Assembly: GCF_003999975.1 (NCBI RefSeq)
Contig: NZ_RJAC01000004.1
Location: 124,001 to 188,000, forward strand
Origin: Actinoplanes solisilvae
Lineage (GTDB): Bacteria; Actinomycetota; Actinomycetes; Mycobacteriales; Micromonosporaceae
DNA length: 64,000 bases
Direction: 5' to 3'
How positions within the stretch are numbered: the first letter of the stretch is position 1; the number at the start of each line of letters is the position of its first letter. A program made the translations under genes and the position numbers. The notes beneath the pieces are model-generated. The model saw nothing but the letters and a program-made list of their open reading frames with translations. It did no database searches and was not told where the DNA came from. Shown piece after piece: positions 42,053 through 51,303 of this stretch.

Positions 42053-43627
42053 GTGACGGGGTTGTCGCAGGTCGGATCGGATTGGGCGCGGGCGTTGCAC
42101 CGCCTGTGGAGCGCGGCGGTCGTCATCGACTCGCGCGAGCAACTCGCCGCCCTGGTGCTGCCGCCGTTGCAGGAGCTGCCGGGCGTACGGGCGGTGTGGG
42201 GGCTGCGGCACGGGCCCGACGGCGTCACCGCGTACCGCTGGCGGGGTCTGCCCCTGACCGCCGAGCGCCGCGCCCTGGCCGAAAGCCTCGCCCCGCAGGC
42301 CCCCGGACCGGCCCGGGTGATCGAGCTGCGCGGGCACGAGTTCACCCGGGTTGTCGCGGTCCGGTTCGAGGAGCCGGGGCAGGCGGCCGGGACGATCCTG
42401 GTGGCGGTCGGTGCCGCCGCCGACGCCGGGTTCGTGGCGGACTGTCTCACGCAGGTCATCGAGGTGACGCAGGAGGCGGTGCGGCGGCTGGCCGTGGTCC
42501 GCGCCGAGCAGGACCAGCAGGTCCGTGACGCTCTGCTGGCCGAGGCGTCGCTGCAGATGGACGCGGTTCTGGACGCGGAACAGACCATGTACCGGGTGCC
42601 GCGCATGGCGGTCCCGGCGATCGCCGAGGGCTGCCTGGTGTTCATCGACGACGACGGTGGCAAGCCGGTGCTGCGCGGGGCGGTCCACGTCGACATGCGC
42701 CGGCTGGACGCGATGCTGCGGGACCCGGCCGCGGTGCAGTTGCTGGCCGAGCCGGGCGAGCACCGCCTCGAGCTGCGGACCCGGGGCCGGGTGATCGGGC
42801 GGCTGGTGTTCCTGTTCGACCGGCCGCCCGACCGGATCCCGCCGACGGCGTTCCTGCGCGACCTGACCGCCCGGGCCGCGCTGGCCATCGACAACAGCAC
42901 CCTGTACGAGCAGCGCCGTCAGGAGGTCATCCGGATGCAGCAGCACCTGCTGCCGACCCGGCTGCCGCGCGTCGCGGGCCTGTCGGTGGCCGCGTCGTAC
43001 ACCGTCGGTGACCGGGTGCTGGAGGTCGGCGGGGACTTCTACGACGTGGTCGTGCGGGACGACGGCGCGGTGGCGGCGCTGATCGGGGACGTGTGCGGGC
43101 GTGGGGTGGACGCGGCCGCGCTGACCGGGATGGCCCGGCACACCCTGGCGACGCTGCTGCAGGAGGGGGTGTCGCCGCGGCGGGCGCTGACCCGGCTCAA
43201 CGAGCGGCTGCGCCTGGACGGCTCGTGGCGGTTCATCACCGTAGGGGTGGCGTTGCTGCGCCCGGACCGCGACGGGTTCGCCGTGCAGTGGACCTCGGCC
43301 GGGCACCCGGCACCGGTGGTGCTGCGGACCGGCGCCGACGCGCGGCGCGGCGCCGGGGGTGGCGTACCGGTGGGGGTCCTGGATTCTCCGGTTTTCGCGT
43401 CGTCGCGTTTGCGGCTGAGGGCTGGGGACACGTTGCTGATGTTCACCGACGGGCTGACCGAGAGCCGGGACGGAACGGGAACGATGTTCGAGCAGGCGGG
43501 GCTGACCACGGCCCTGGACCGGTTGCGCGACGTGCCGGTGCAGACGCTGGTCGACGATCTGAGCGAGTCGGCGCAGGCGGCCGACGACATCGCGCTGCTG
43601 GCGGTCCGGGCTTGCGATGGGCGTTGA
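42053..43627 (+). CDS. SpoIIE/PP2C-type serine phosphatase
   Basis: A 524-residue phosphatase. The PP2C domain spans about 300-520, with metal-binding motifs GGDFYDVV near 325, DVCGRGVDAA near 346, FTDGLTESRD near 463 and ADDIALLAV near 513. The upstream 290 residues are GAF-like or helical sensory sequence, including a CLVFIDDDGGKP stretch. Such proteins usually dephosphorylate anti-anti-sigma factors. The GTG at 42053 is chosen by homology, though the frame is open to ATG 41849. Its end overlaps the response regulator start by 11 bp, placing it in the phytochrome signalling module. Confidence 0.85.
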   Translation: MTGLSQVGSDWARALHRLWSAAVVIDSREQLAALVLPPLQELPGVRAVWGLRHGPDGVTAYRWRGLPLTAERRALAESLAPQAPGPARVIELRGHEFTRVVAVRFEEPGQAAGTILVAVGAAADAGFVADCLTQVIEVTQEAVRRLAVVRAEQDQQVRDALLAEASLQMDAVLDAEQTMYRVPRMAVPAIAEGCLVFIDDDGGKPVLRGAVHVDMRRLDAMLRDPAAVQLLAEPGEHRLELRTRGRVIGRLVFLFDRPPDRIPPTAFLRDLTARAALAIDNSTLYEQRRQEVIRMQQHLLPTRLPRVAGLSVAASYTVGDRVLEVGGDFYDVVVRDDGAVAALIGDVCGRGVDAAALTGMARHTLATLLQEGVSPRRALTRLNERLRLDGSWRFITVGVALLRPDRDGFAVQWTSAGHPAPVVLRTGADARRGAGGGVPVGVLDSPVFASSRLRLRAGDTLLMFTDGLTESRDGTGTMFEQAGLTTALDRLRDVPVQTLVDDLSESAQAADDIALLAVRACDGR

Positions 43628-44054
43628 CCTGGTCCTCGTCGTGGAGGACACCGACGAGGACATCGAGGCGATCGGCCGGGCGATCGGCCGTTCGCATCCG
43701 GACACGCGGCTGGAGTTCCTGCGCTCGGGCCCGCAGGTGTTGCCACGGTTGCGGCGCCGGCCGCTGCCGCAGGTCGTGCTGCTCGATCTGAACATGCCCG
43801 GCGAGGGCGGCCTCGACGTGATCAAGCAGGTGCGGGCGGTGCCCGGCCTGGCCGGCGTACGGCTGGTGGTGTTCACGTCCTCGGAGAGCCAGGCCGAGGC
43901 GGAGGCCTGCTACGCGGCGGGCGCGGACTCCTACGTCTACAAGCCGATCAATTTCGCGTTGTTCCGCAGCGTGCTCAGCCGCACCCTCGACTACTGGGAG
44001 AACGTGACCCAGACGGTGGTGCCGCCGCCGGGGGACTCGGTGGCCCAGGCCTGA
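43617..44054 (+). CDS. Rcp1-like single-domain response regulator
   Basis: A 145-residue receiver with no output domain. Acidic pocket EDTDED near 10-15, phosphoacceptor Asp in VVLLDLNMPG near 57, Thr/Ser in VVFTSSES near 85, and Lys in YVYKPINF near 108. The ending RTLDYWENVTQ resembles Rcp1-type regulators that pair with phytochrome kinases. It overlaps the upstream phosphatase start-to-end and the convergent phytochrome gene by 64 bp at their 3' ends. Confidence 0.85.
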   Translation: MGVDLVLVVEDTDEDIEAIGRAIGRSHPDTRLEFLRSGPQVLPRLRRRPLPQVVLLDLNMPGEGGLDVIKQVRAVPGLAGVRLVVFTSSESQAEAEACYAAGADSYVYKPINFALFRSVLSRTLDYWENVTQTVVPPPGDSVAQA

Positions 44055-46135
44055 CCGCCGTGGCGTTCGGCGACGCGCCGCACGATGGCCAGCCCGGCGC
44101 CGGAGCCGTCGCGGGCCGTTTCCGGGTGCAGGCGCCGGAACAGCTGGAACGCCTCGTCGCGCAGGTGGGCGGGCATGCCGATGCCGTCGTCACGGACGAA
44201 CAACGTCGTGCCGTCGACGCCGACGCTGACGGTCGAGGCGCCGTACTTGGCCGCGTTGACCAGCAGGTTGACCAGCACCTGGTCAAGTTGCACCGGGTCG
44301 GCGTCGACGATCTGACCGTCGGCGGGCACGGCGATCTCGACGCTCGCCTCGCGCAGCCGTGGCCCGGCGACGTCCATCGCGCGCAGCACGGCCGCACGCA
44401 ACGCGACCGGGGCCCGTCGCAGTTCGGAACGGCCGAGGCGGGCGTAGAGCAGCAGGGCGTTGAGCAGTTCGTCCATGCGGGTGGCGAGCCGCTGGATGGC
44501 CTCCAGGCGGCGGTTGGTGACCTCGTCGAGGCGGCTTCCCTCGTCCTCGATGATGAACGCCGACGTGTTCGCGATGCCGCGCAGCGGTTCCTTGAGGTCG
44601 TGGGCGGCGGCGTGGGCGAACGAGTCGAGGTCGACGTTGAGTTCGGCCAGCCGGCGGGCCTGGGCGACGGCGACGCCCATGACGGCGCGACCGAGTTCGA
44701 CGGCCATGGCCAGGTCGGTGGTGCTCCAGGGAACCGAGCGTCCGCGTACGGAGGCCAGGAAGACGACGGTGGAGCCTCGCGGGGTCAGGCGGCTGCCGTG
44801 GGGGCCGAGCACGACGGGGATCTCCGGGTCGGTGGCCCAGCGCCGCGACACGGTCCGTTCGTGGCGCAGCCACACGATGCAGTCGCCTTCACCGAAGGGC
44901 AGGACCAGGGCTCCCGCGTACGGGCCCTCGAGCTGGTCGCTGTGCCACACCTCGCCCGCCGCCGGCACGGTCAGCGTTTCGAAGACCTGGTCGGCGGCGG
45001 TGTCGAGTCCGTGCCCGGCGACGCGGCCGTCGGTGCGGACGAGGACCGCGTCGCAGTCGATGACCTCGTCGAGGCCGGACGGGTCCCGCGACCAGCGCAG
45101 CGGCAGGTCGGTCGAGTACCGTTCGAGCAGCCGGGCGATGACCGTGCGGGAGCGTTCACGGGCGGCGGTCTCGTCGCGTTCGCGCAGGGCGGCCAGGTGC
45201 AGCGACAGGGCGATGCCGAAGAACTCGCAGGCGGCGCGGGTCTGCGGGCTGAGCGCTTTGGTGGTGCCGGCGTGGCAGGCGATCAGCCCCCACAGCCGGC
45301 CGGTGTCGAGCAGCGACACCGACATCGACGCGGTGACACCGATGTTGCGCAGGTATTCCAGGTGGAACGGCGAGACCGTACGCAGCACCGACAGTGACAG
45401 GTCGAGGGGTTCACCGGTGGCGGGCAGCACGGCCGGGTCGAGGCGGGCGGTGGTGTCGGCGACGTCGGCGATGACCCGGATCCAGTTGCGTTCGTAGAGC
45501 CGGCGGGCCTGCGGCGGGATGTCGGTGGCCGGGAACCACAGCCCGAGCCACGGTTCCCACCCGTCGGTGACCTGTTCGGCGATCACCTCGCCGGGCCCGT
45601 CGGTGTTCTCGAAGCGGTAGGCGACGACCCGGTCGTAGCCGGTGAGCTCCCTGATCTCGCGTACGGCGGTCTGGCAGGCCTCGACGACGGTCGCGGCGTG
45701 CTGCAGCCGGCTCAACGCCTGCCGTACGGGGGCGTACAGGGTGCCGAACTCAGGTGTGTCGGGGGCCGGTTCGAACTCGAGGACCAGGTGCTCGTCGGCG
45801 CGGTGCACGGTCACGTCGAATCGGCGTCCGCCCAGTTCCAGGGGCATCATCGCGGTCTGCCCGGTGTCGGCGTCCGCGAGGGAGCACAGGGTGTTCTGCT
45901 GTTCGGCGCTCAGCAGGGTCGCCACCGGCGCGCCGAGGACCACCTCCATGCCGAGGATCGCGCTCGTGTTCTCGCTGAGCACCGCTATCCGGTCGCCTTC
46001 GACGGCGATCAGGGCCCCGTACGACTGGACGCCGCCGAGCCGGTGGATGGGCTCACGCACGCAGGCCGTCAGGTCGAAGGTCGTCCCCGTCTCCCGTTCG
46101 GCGGCGGCGACGCGGTCGGGCAACCACTCGCTCAT
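43991..46135 (-). CDS. Bacteriophytochrome histidine kinase
   Basis: A 714-residue red/far-red light sensor kinase. PAS domain about 20-105, GAF 135-300, PHY 310-490, HisKA 500-570, HATPase 610-714. The biliverdin-attaching cysteine is probably Cys25 (TACVREPIH). GAF retains PATDIPPQARRLY, SPFHLEYL and LIACHAG, the residues that hold the chromophore; the PHY tongue reads PRGST and VRGRSVPWS. The phosphohistidine is in AAAHDLKEPLRG near 511, and GSGAGLAIVRRV is the G box. No heme oxygenase gene for biliverdin is in the window. Its cognate regulator is likely the convergent receiver. Confidence 0.92.
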   Translation of the reverse strand: MSEWLPDRVAAAERETGTTFDLTACVREPIHRLGGVQSYGALIAVEGDRIAVLSENTSAILGMEVVLGAPVATLLSAEQQNTLCSLADADTGQTAMMPLELGGRRFDVTVHRADEHLVLEFEPAPDTPEFGTLYAPVRQALSRLQHAATVVEACQTAVREIRELTGYDRVVAYRFENTDGPGEVIAEQVTDGWEPWLGLWFPATDIPPQARRLYERNWIRVIADVADTTARLDPAVLPATGEPLDLSLSVLRTVSPFHLEYLRNIGVTASMSVSLLDTGRLWGLIACHAGTTKALSPQTRAACEFFGIALSLHLAALRERDETAARERSRTVIARLLERYSTDLPLRWSRDPSGLDEVIDCDAVLVRTDGRVAGHGLDTAADQVFETLTVPAAGEVWHSDQLEGPYAGALVLPFGEGDCIVWLRHERTVSRRWATDPEIPVVLGPHGSRLTPRGSTVVFLASVRGRSVPWSTTDLAMAVELGRAVMGVAVAQARRLAELNVDLDSFAHAAAHDLKEPLRGIANTSAFIIEDEGSRLDEVTNRRLEAIQRLATRMDELLNALLLYARLGRSELRRAPVALRAAVLRAMDVAGPRLREASVEIAVPADGQIVDADPVQLDQVLVNLLVNAAKYGASTVSVGVDGTTLFVRDDGIGMPAHLRDEAFQLFRRLHPETARDGSGAGLAIVRRVAERHGGQAWATESPGGGTTVWVTFSQ

Positions 46136-46168
46136 GATCGCGACCCTATCGAGTCGGGGCCCCGCTGC

Positions 46169-46693
46169 TCAGCCGAGCGGGAACTCCGCGAGTGTCGACC
46201 AGGTGTGGCCGGGCTCGGGACAGCCGGTCGCCAGGCGCATCGAGGTGATCCGGGCGGCGATCGGCAGGTGTTCGGCGATGTCGGCGGCGGCGGTCTTCAG
46301 GTCGGCGACGGGTTTGTCGTGCCCGACGGTCAGGTGGGGGACGATCTCGTCGAACTGGCCGTCGTAGGGACGTACGGCCGGGAACCGGGCGGTGACCGCG
46401 ACGGTCAGGGCGATCAGCGGATCGCACGGGGCGGGGGCCAGCCACACGACCCGTTCACCGAACCAGTTGACGGCGTTGAGCCGGTACGAGAAGGCGGGCA
46501 CGGTGGCGGCGGCCTGGCGCAGCCCGGCCAGGACCTGCTCGTCGATCAGCTCGGGGGCCAGGAACGGGTAGCAGATGGTGATGTGGGCGGGCACGCCCCA
46601 GGCGGCGGCCTGGTCGAGGCGGTCGCGGTGACGCCCGACGACCGGGTCGGCCTCCGGGACGGCGACGATCAACGCGCTCTGGCTCCGGTCCAT
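46169..46693 (-). CDS. 2'-5' RNA ligase/2H phosphoesterase family protein
   Basis: A 174-residue protein with the two HxT/S motifs that define the 2H family: HITICY near residue 37 and HLTVGH near 119. It may act as a cyclic phosphodiesterase or RNA-end ligase. The ATG 46693 is chosen by family length, though the frame is open upstream. It is divergent from an ABC exporter operon. Confidence 0.8.
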   Translation of the reverse strand: MDRSQSALIVAVPEADPVVGRHRDRLDQAAAWGVPAHITICYPFLAPELIDEQVLAGLRQAAATVPAFSYRLNAVNWFGERVVWLAPAPCDPLIALTVAVTARFPAVRPYDGQFDEIVPHLTVGHDKPVADLKTAAADIAEHLPIAARITSMRLATGCPEPGHTWSTLAEFPLG

Positions 46694-46739
46694 CGACGCA
46701 TTCTGGGGGATACGGGATCCGGGCGCCAGAGGGTGACCC

Positions 46740-46751
46740 TGACGAATGTCA
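46740..46751. promoter_or_regulatory. Inverted repeat TGAC-GAAT-GTCA upstream of the ABC operon
   Basis: A 12-bp inverted repeat lies 51 bp before the ABC ATPase start, with further direct TGAC elements just after it (GGTGACGGGTGACAG). It could be a site for the operon's own NarL-type regulator. Confidence 0.35.
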
Positions 46752-46802
46752 TGGGTGATTGGTGACGGGTGACAGCAGCGCGCGCCCGTCCGGCGGCGAA
46801 CC

Positions 46803-47747
46803 ATGAAAGCCATGACAGTCACCACTGCTTCGGCGACCGCGGTGTCCAGCACTGATCTGGCCGCGGTCGATCTGGACGGTGTGGTCAAGCGCTTCGGCGC
46901 GGTGACCGCCGTCGACGGCATCTCGCTGCGCATCCGGCCGGGTGAGGTGGTCGCGCTGCTCGGCCCGAACGGGGCGGGCAAGACCACCACGGTCGACATG
47001 CTGCTGGGCCTGCAGCACCCCGACGCCGGGAAGGTGTCGGTCTACGGCCGGGCCCCGCACGACGCGGTCGCTCTGGGGCTGGTCTCGGCGGTCATGCAGT
47101 CCGGTGGGCTGCTCAAGGACTACACGGTCGCCGAGACGGTGCGGCTGACGGCGGTGCTGTTCGGCCGGCCCCGGTCGGCGGCTGACGAGGCGGTCGAGCG
47201 GGCCGGGCTGTCCGAGGTCGCGGGCCGGCTGGTCGGCAAGTGCTCCGGCGGTCAGCAGCAGCGGCTGCGGTTCGCGATGGCTCTGCTGCCCGACCCCGAG
47301 CTGCTGATCCTCGACGAGCCGACGACCGGCATGGACGTCGCCGGGCGTCACGACTTCTGGACGGCGATCCGCGACGACGCGCGCCGCGGCCGCACGGTCA
47401 TCTTCGCCACCCACTATCTGGAGGAGGCCGACGCGTACGCCGACCGGGTCGTCTTCGTCCGGCGCGGGCGTGTGGTCGCCGACGGCACCGCCGCCGAAGT
47501 GAAGGCTCTCGCGTCCGGGCGCACGGTGCGGGCGACCCTGCCCGGGGCGGTCGAGGCCGACCTGGCCCGCGTCGAGGGGGTCGACCGGGCCGAGGTCCGC
47601 GGTGACACCGTCCTGCTGCACGGCAACGACACCGACGCGATCGCCCGCTGGCTGCTGACCCGCACACCGGCCCGCGACCTGGAGATCACCTCCCGCAACC
47701 TCGAAGACGCGTTCCTGGCCCTGACCAGCGACGAGGAGCCCTCATGA
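46803..47747 (+). CDS. ABC transporter ATP-binding protein (DrrA-like)
   Basis: A 314-residue ATPase. Walker A GPNGAGKTTT near 57-66, Q-loop VMQSGG, signature CSGGQQQRLRFAMAL near 145-160, Walker B LLILDEPTTG near 168, and the switch ATHYLEE. A C-terminal DUF4162-like domain of about 90 residues is typical of DrrA/Daunorubicin-type exporters. ATG 46803 or 46812. It overlaps the permease gene (ATGA) and forms an exporter regulated by the downstream two-component system. Confidence 0.92.
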   Translation: MKAMTVTTASATAVSSTDLAAVDLDGVVKRFGAVTAVDGISLRIRPGEVVALLGPNGAGKTTTVDMLLGLQHPDAGKVSVYGRAPHDAVALGLVSAVMQSGGLLKDYTVAETVRLTAVLFGRPRSAADEAVERAGLSEVAGRLVGKCSGGQQQRLRFAMALLPDPELLILDEPTTGMDVAGRHDFWTAIRDDARRGRTVIFATHYLEEADAYADRVVFVRRGRVVADGTAAEVKALASGRTVRATLPGAVEADLARVEGVDRAEVRGDTVLLHGNDTDAIARWLLTRTPARDLEITSRNLEDAFLALTSDEEPS

Positions 47748-48535
47748 GCACCACCACCGCCACCGTCCTGCCGGTCCGTACGCTGCCGCGTTTCGGCGGG
47801 TTCACCGCCGGAATGATCGGGCTCGAGCTGCGCCGCATGATGCGCAACCGGCGCACCGTCATCTTCACGTTCATCATGCCCGCCGTGTTCTTCCTGCTGT
47901 TCGGCACCAGCGGCGACTACAGGACCGAACGTCTCGGCGGCGGCAACGTGACCGGCTACGTGCTGGTCAGCATGGCCGTCTACGGGGCGATGCTGGCCAC
48001 CACCTCGGGCGGGGCGATGGTGTCGATCGAACGGGCCGCCGGGTGGAGCCGGCAGTTGCGGCTGACCCCGCTGAAACCGGTCGCCTACATCGCCGTCAAA
48101 CTCGTCCTCGCCATGATCATCGGGGCGGTGTCGGTGGCCGTCGCGTTCGTGGTCGGCGCGTTCGCCGGGGCCGAGCTGCCGGCGTACGCGTGGGTGGCCT
48201 GTGGTCTGCTGGGCTGGGTGTGCGCGCTCGTGTTCGCCGCGTTCGGCCTGTTCATGGGTTATCTGCTGCCCAGCGAGAACGTCATGCAGATCCTCGGCCC
48301 GGTCCTGGCCATCCTGTCGTTCGCCGGGGGGCTGTTCGTGCCGGTCGACGAGCTCGGCCACACGTTCGCCACGATCGCGAAATTCACCCCCGTGTACGGG
48401 GTCGGGGAGATCGCCCGTTATCCGCTGACCCACGACGGGAACCTGTGGCTGGCCGCTGTCAACGTCATCGCGTGGACGGCGGTGTTCGCCGCCGGGGCGA
48501 TGTGGCGGTTCCGGCGCGACACGGCCCGCGTGTGA
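47744..48535 (+). CDS. ABC-2 type transporter permease (DrrB-like)
   Basis: A 263-residue membrane protein with about six hydrophobic segments (TVIFTFIMPAVFFLLFG; GYVLVSMAVYGAMLATT; LVLAMIIGAVSVAVAFVVGA and later ones). It pairs with the preceding ATPase to export a drug or lipid. Its ATG overlaps the ATPase stop. Confidence 0.9.
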   Translation: MSTTTATVLPVRTLPRFGGFTAGMIGLELRRMMRNRRTVIFTFIMPAVFFLLFGTSGDYRTERLGGGNVTGYVLVSMAVYGAMLATTSGGAMVSIERAAGWSRQLRLTPLKPVAYIAVKLVLAMIIGAVSVAVAFVVGAFAGAELPAYAWVACGLLGWVCALVFAAFGLFMGYLLPSENVMQILGPVLAILSFAGGLFVPVDELGHTFATIAKFTPVYGVGEIARYPLTHDGNLWLAAVNVIAWTAVFAAGAMWRFRRDTARV

Positions 48536-48552
48536 GTCGTAGGTTCTGTGCC

Positions 48553-49644
48553 ATGACGGCGACGAGCGGCCCACCGCGTTACGGCTGGGTGTTCGCCGCC
48601 GTCTGGCTGTTCTACCTCACCGGCACCGTGCAGGCCCTGCTGCACCAGAACGACATGATGTGGCGCGTGATCGGGCTGGCGTCGGTGGCCGCGTTCGCCG
48701 CCGGCTACCTCTACCTGGTCTCACACGCCCGCCACATCCGCCACGGGGTCCGCCCCCGGCATCACAGCCTGCACACCTGGCTCGGCATCGCCGTGCTGCT
48801 GGCCCTGTTCGGTCTGCAGGTCCCGGGCGCCGGCGACGACGCGCTGACCTGCCTGGTCTACCTGGCCGCCCTGGCCATGGTGAACCTGCCGGTCGCGCAG
48901 GCCGCCCCGTTCGCGGCGGTCCTGTTCGTGGCGGCCGAGGTGCTGCCGCGCACCGTCGACGGCTGGACCGACGGCGGCTGGGGCCTGGCCGTGCTGCTGG
49001 GTTCCCTGGCCACCTACGGCATCCGCATGGCCGGCGAACGGCAACGCCGGCTGATCGCCGCCCAGCGGGAACTGGCCGACCGGGCCGTGGCCGACGAACG
49101 GGCCCGCATCGCCGGCGACCTGCACGACATCCTCGGGCACTCCCTGACCGTGGTCACCGTCAAGGCCGAGCTCGCCCAGCGGCTGCTCGACGTCGACCTC
49201 GACCGCGCCCGCCGCGAACTCGCCGACCTGGAGGCCCTGGCCCGCGACGCGCTGGCCGACGTCCGCGCGACCGCGCTGGGCGTGCGCGGCATCAGCCTGC
49301 CGGGCGAGATCGCCGCCGCCCGTGAGGCCCTGGCCGCCGCGAACGTCGAGGCGTCGCTGCCGGGCGCGGCCGACGACGTGCCGACTCGCAACCGGGAACT
49401 GTTCGCCTGGACGATCCGCGAGGCCGTCACCAACGTCGTACGCCACGCCGGCGCCCACCACGTCGAGGTGCTGCTCGCCCCGGCCAGCGTCGAGATCGTC
49501 GACGACGGGGTCGGCGGCCGGGCGGTGGGCGGGCAGGGCCTGGCCGGGCTGCGCCGCCGCGCCGAGGCCCTGGGCGGGCGGCTGGTCGCCGGCACGAGAG
49601 ACGACCAGCCCGGCTTCCGGGTCCGCGTGGAGGTACCGACATGA
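48553..49644 (+). CDS. Sensor histidine kinase (HisKA_3, NarX/DesK/LiaS type)
   Basis: A 363-residue kinase with four to five N-terminal transmembrane helices (residues about 10-155), a phosphohistidine in RIAGDLHDILGHSLT near 190 and a HATPase_c domain with REAVTNVVRHAG and VEIVDDGVGG. There is almost no extracytoplasmic loop, so it senses within the membrane, as cell-envelope and drug-stress kinases do. It overlaps its partner regulator by 4 bp. It lies 17 bp after the ABC permease, which suggests it controls that exporter. Confidence 0.88.
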   Translation: MTATSGPPRYGWVFAAVWLFYLTGTVQALLHQNDMMWRVIGLASVAAFAAGYLYLVSHARHIRHGVRPRHHSLHTWLGIAVLLALFGLQVPGAGDDALTCLVYLAALAMVNLPVAQAAPFAAVLFVAAEVLPRTVDGWTDGGWGLAVLLGSLATYGIRMAGERQRRLIAAQRELADRAVADERARIAGDLHDILGHSLTVVTVKAELAQRLLDVDLDRARRELADLEALARDALADVRATALGVRGISLPGEIAAAREALAAANVEASLPGAADDVPTRNRELFAWTIREAVTNVVRHAGAHHVEVLLAPASVEIVDDGVGGRAVGGQGLAGLRRRAEALGGRLVAGTRDDQPGFRVRVEVPT

Positions 49645-50252
49645 TCAAACTGTTGCTCGCCGACGACCAGGCCCTCGTGCGCGGCGCGATGGCCGCCCTG
49701 CTCGACATGGAACCCGACCTGAAAGTCGTCGCCGAGGTCGGCCGCGGCGACGAGGTCGTGCCCGCCGCCCTCGACACCCGGCCCGACGTGGCCCTGCTCG
49801 ACGTCGAGATGCCCGGCCTCGACGGCATCGCCGCCGCCCGCGCCCTGCACCAGGCGTTGCCCGCCTGCCGGGTGCTGATGGTGACCACGTTCGGCCGGGC
49901 CGGCTACCTGCGCCAGGCCATGACCGCCGGAGCGGGCGGGTTCATCGTCAAGGACACCCCGGCCCGCCAGCTCGCCGACGCCGTACGCCGCGTCCACGAG
50001 GGCCTGCGCGTCGTCGACCCGGCCCTGGCCGCCCAATCCCTGGCCCAGGGCGATTCGCCGCTGACCGACCGCGAGACCGGGGTGCTGCGCGCCGCCCGCG
50101 ACGGCGGCACCGTCGCCGACATCGCCCGGGAACTGCACCTGTCCGAAGGCACCGTCCGCAACCATCTGTCGGCGGCGATCGGCAAGACCGGCGCCCGCAC
50201 CCGCGCCGAAGCCGTACGCCTCGCGGCGGAGAACGGCTGGCTGCTCACTTAA
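49641..50252 (+). CDS. NarL/LuxR-family response regulator
   Basis: A 203-residue regulator. Receiver 1-115 with Asp near 54 (VALLDVEMPG) and Lys in FIVKDTPA; a LuxR-type HTH at 140-200 (LTDRETGVLRAARDGGTVAD; EGTVRNHLSAAIGK). Coupled to the kinase by an ATGA overlap, and probably binds upstream of the ABC operon. Confidence 0.92.
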   Translation: MIKLLLADDQALVRGAMAALLDMEPDLKVVAEVGRGDEVVPAALDTRPDVALLDVEMPGLDGIAAARALHQALPACRVLMVTTFGRAGYLRQAMTAGAGGFIVKDTPARQLADAVRRVHEGLRVVDPALAAQSLAQGDSPLTDRETGVLRAARDGGTVADIARELHLSEGTVRNHLSAAIGKTGARTRAEAVRLAAENGWLLT

Positions 50253-50355
50253 GAACTTTCTCGCGATGCACCCGGCCGGCAACCGTCCGCGACCGTGATC
50301 CGCACCCGGCGCCCCGAAAAGTCCCTCCCGTCAGCAACGACGAGGGGGAACCATC

Positions 50356-51174
50356 ATGAACGCCACCGAGATCCTGATCCGCGACAACATGGCGCTGGTC
50401 GGCCACATGGTCCGCGAGATGCTGTTCAAGGTCCCCCCGCACGTGCACCGCGACGACCTCGCCTCCGCCGGCTACGCCGCCCTGGTCACCGCCGCCCAGG
50501 CGTACGACCCGTCCCGTGGGGTCCCGTTCGGCCGGTTCGCCGCCCAGCGCGTCCGCGGTGCCCTGCTCGACGAGCTGCGCGGCCTCGACTGGGCCAGCCG
50601 CTCGGTGCGGGCCCGCGCCCGCCGCGCCGAGCAGGCCCGCCAGGAGTTGTCGGCCCGCCTCGGCCGCACCCCGACCGACACCGAACTGGCCGAGCTGCTC
50701 GGCGTCGCCGTCGGCGAGCTCGCAGGCGTGCAGGACGACGTGCAACGCGCCGCCGTCCTGTCCCTGCAAGGCTTCGCGGCCGGCGCCGACGACCTGGTCA
50801 CCGACGGGTCGCTGAACCCGGAGGAGATGCTGCTGCACCGCGAGCGCGTCGGCTACCTGCACGACGCCGTCGCCGTGCTGCCCGAGCGGCTGCGTTTCGT
50901 CGTCGAGGAGTCCTACCTGCGCGAGCGGCCCCTGGCCGAGGTCGCCGCCGCCCTCGACGTCACCGAGTCCCGCGTGTCGCAGCTGCGCACCGAAGCCCTC
51001 GCCCTGCTCAAGGACGGCCTGAGCACCCACCTGGACCAGCGCGGCCCCACCGTCGGCAAGGACGGCTGCGTCGCCCGTCGCCGCGCCGCCTACACCGCGA
51101 AGATCGCCGCCCGCACGACCATGACCTCACGGCTGCGCGCCACCGACGCCCTGGGTCTGAGCCTGGCCGCCTGA
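50356..51174 (+). CDS. FliA/WhiG-like sigma factor
   Basis: A 272-residue sigma factor. Region 2 (DLASAGYAALVTAAQAYDPS; FAAQRVRGALLDELR) lies at about 30-80, region 3 (ELSARLGRTPTDTELAELLG) at 95-130, and region 4 (PERLRFVVEESYLRERPLAE; TESRVSQLRTEALALL) at 175-220. The RGALLDELR sequence resembles the sigma28 group that drives flagellar or developmental genes. GAGGGGGAACC precedes ATG 50356. It is not linked to an anti-sigma gene here. It sits upstream of the Lgt-like gene and CIS operon, but I see no sigma28-type promoter before them. Confidence 0.82.
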   Translation: MNATEILIRDNMALVGHMVREMLFKVPPHVHRDDLASAGYAALVTAAQAYDPSRGVPFGRFAAQRVRGALLDELRGLDWASRSVRARARRAEQARQELSARLGRTPTDTELAELLGVAVGELAGVQDDVQRAAVLSLQGFAAGADDLVTDGSLNPEEMLLHRERVGYLHDAVAVLPERLRFVVEESYLRERPLAEVAAALDVTESRVSQLRTEALALLKDGLSTHLDQRGPTVGKDGCVARRRAAYTAKIAARTTMTSRLRATDALGLSLAA

Positions 51175-51303
51175 GCCGTTCGAGTTCGCCCGGGGGTCCG
51201 GCCGTTCGCACGCCTTCGACCTGGCGAGCAGGGAGCTGGAGGACAGCCCGGCACACCTTCAGTACTGCTCGCCCGCCGGCTCCACCGGCGCGCGCCCGCT
51301 GAG

